Shown here: piece after piece, positions 63,212-64,000 of the stretch
Numbering within the stretch: the stretch's first letter is position 1
How the letters are laid out: the number at the start of each line of letters is the position of its first letter
Source of the DNA: Azophilus sp965200465
GTDB taxonomy: Bacteria; Pseudomonadota; Gammaproteobacteria; Pseudomonadales; Azotimanducaceae
Length of the DNA: 64,000 nucleotides
Direction of reading: 5' to 3'
Assembly (NCBI GenBank): GCA_965200465.1
Contig: OZ241358.1
Coordinates: 2,728,001-2,792,000, forward strand
Translations under genes and position numbers: made by a program
Notes under the pieces: model-generated
The model's database searches: none
Told to the model about the DNA's origin: nothing
What the model saw: the letters and a program-made list of their open reading frames with translations, nothing else

Positions 63212-63439
63212 TCAGCGCCCCTGACCACCGACCTCGAACAATGACCGCGCAAGCCCAGACTGGCGAATGATGGCTGCCAGAGTGCCCGGTCGCAGTTCTC
63301 GGTGGGCAGGCACGGGCACCGTGACGGTATTTCCGTTGATCTGCTTTTGCATCACGATATGGCTGCCCCGTCGTCTCACCTCCGTGAAGCCGTGACGGGA
63401 AAGCAATTCGCAAACGCCAGTGCCGGACCAAACGCGCAA
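63212..63439 (-). CDS. hicA: HicA-type toxin (second locus)
   Basis: A 75-residue HicA with GTGVCELLSRHGFTEVRRRG and the catalytic-His segment GSHIVMQ, then VPVPAHRELRPGTLAAIIRQ. The TTG start lies 1 nt after the hicB stop. The C-terminal 15 residues extend beyond the domain. Confidence 0.88.
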   Translation of the reverse strand: MRVWSGTGVCELLSRHGFTEVRRRGSHIVMQKQINGNTVTVPVPAHRELRPGTLAAIIRQSGLARSLFEVGGQGR

Positions 63440-63440
63440 C

Positions 63441-63659
63441 TTAGCCAGCCGCGGACACCTCCACCTGCGTTATGTACACCTCTCCATGAAGACGCCGCGA
63501 GACTTCCTCGCTACTAGCTGTCTCGAAGAACAACTCCAAGGCTTCCTTCAAATTCTCGCGGGCGAGCACGACGGTTTCGCCTTGACTCGCGATGTCTAGT
63601 TGGGGGCAAAGAGCAACATAGCCTTCGCCCTCGCGCTCAATGATGGCTGTGAGTTGCAT
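63441..63659 (-). CDS. hicB: HicB-type antitoxin (second locus)
   Basis: A 72-residue HicB: MQLTAIIEREGEGYVALCPQ, then IASQGETVVLARENLKEAL and LFFETASSEE. The ATG at 63659 has GGAGGTAAAGAC directly upstream. It is the short form without a clear DNA-binding domain. The frame is open upstream into a nuclease fragment. Confidence 0.9.
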   Translation of the reverse strand: MQLTAIIEREGEGYVALCPQLDIASQGETVVLARENLKEALELFFETASSEEVSRRLHGEVYITQVEVSAAG

Positions 63660-64000
63660 GTCTTTACCTCCGCTTCTCTCAATCATCTTGATGAAGTCGG
63701 CAACCGGGAACCAATTTGGATTATCCGGCAGACGATCGTGACGAACTTCGTACTTTCTATTTTCCCACATCCCGTTTTCTACGTCCTCTCGAAGTTCTGG
63801 CCCGTCCAACCCTCCTCTCCTTCCCATCCATGTATAGTCGTCGGCAATGGAAGACTGGTCGAAGAACTTGGCCTCGACGCCGAGCAGCAGGGACCGTTCC
63901 ATGTAGACGACCAGATCTGGGGTGTCTCGACCGCCAGGGTCGCGAAACCGCTTCTCGGCACCGTCCATGAGCGATTCCTTGAACCCGTACTCGCTAAAGA
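63660..64000 (-). pseudogene. C-terminal part of a PD-(D/E)XK nuclease-like gene, truncated by hicB; 5' end outside window
   Basis: The frame is open to the window edge. It encodes RDTPDLVVYMERSLLLGVEAKFF, the PD-x(n)-E-x-K core of restriction-type nucleases, and then about 70 residues ending IERSGGKD before the hicB ATG without a stop. Either the nuclease gene was cut by the hicBA unit, or the two are read as one fusion. The text DDYTWMGRRGG suggests a helical C-terminal domain. Restriction specificity unknown. Confidence 0.5.

Noticed and set aside
1..64000. tRNA, rRNA or a replication origin
   Set aside because: No cloverleaf with a T-loop, no rRNA text and no DnaA-box cluster was seen by eye.

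Overview
The window is GC-rich and densely coded. Its features point to a free-living or host-associated Gammaproteobacterium: a ComM-type protein, an Lrp/AsnC regulator beside alanine dehydrogenase, a SulP transporter, a cytochrome-c-dependent NO reductase, a FixL/FixJ pair, and a TonB receptor with a surface lipoprotein. I see no rRNA or tRNA gene, so this placement is inference. Several genes appear to use TTG or GTG starts backed by good Shine-Dalgarno sequences.

Layout. 0-8.4 kb is housekeeping: the ComM 3' end, an alanine cluster (class III aminotransferase, ald, lrp-like regulator, alr), a CDP-alcohol phosphatidyltransferase and a SulP permease. 9.2-24.6 kb is a type I-G (formerly I-U) CRISPR-Cas locus read on the minus strand: cas3, csx17/cas8g, csb1/cas7, csb2 (cas5-cas6), then a 1.2-kb foreign insert, a cas4-cas1 fusion, cas2, a putative leader, and an array of 60 full and one truncated 36-nt repeats. 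The interference genes lie between a decayed and an intact copy of the same Rpn-type nuclease gene. 26.2-29.0 kb is a nor operon (small membrane protein, norC, norB, cytochrome c).

29-44.6 kb is a mosaic. It holds a NYN protein, a truncated HNH endonuclease, a membrane glycosyltransferase, a heme-PAS FixL with FixJ, a BsuBI/PstI-like restriction-modification pair whose nuclease has an amber codon, a GmrSD-like DUF262 protein, a secreted alpha/beta hydrolase, a frameshifted retropepsin and an AAA ATPase. Three decayed 3' ends of that ATPase gene lie at module junctions. An unknown gene is split by a 170-bp MITE with an 8-bp target duplication; removing the MITE restores its frame. 44.9-50.4 kb is one 1,810-codon gene joining a DEDD exonuclease, a RecQ helicase and a UvrD helicase.

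50.4-64 kb holds two hicBA pairs and a yefM-yoeB pair, a lipoprotein/TonB-receptor operon behind a candidate Pho box, a PhyH dioxygenase, an HhH-GPD glycosylase-like protein and several gene fragments.

How the genes work together. The alanine genes probably interconvert amino donors, alanine, pyruvate and D-alanine under the adjacent Lrp-like regulator. FixL/FixJ may sense O2 or NO and could act on nor. The lipoprotein and TonB receptor look like a phosphate-starvation uptake unit. CRISPR, restriction-modification, DUF262 and toxin-antitoxin genes make the middle and right of the window an anti-phage and mobile-DNA zone with heavy gene decay.
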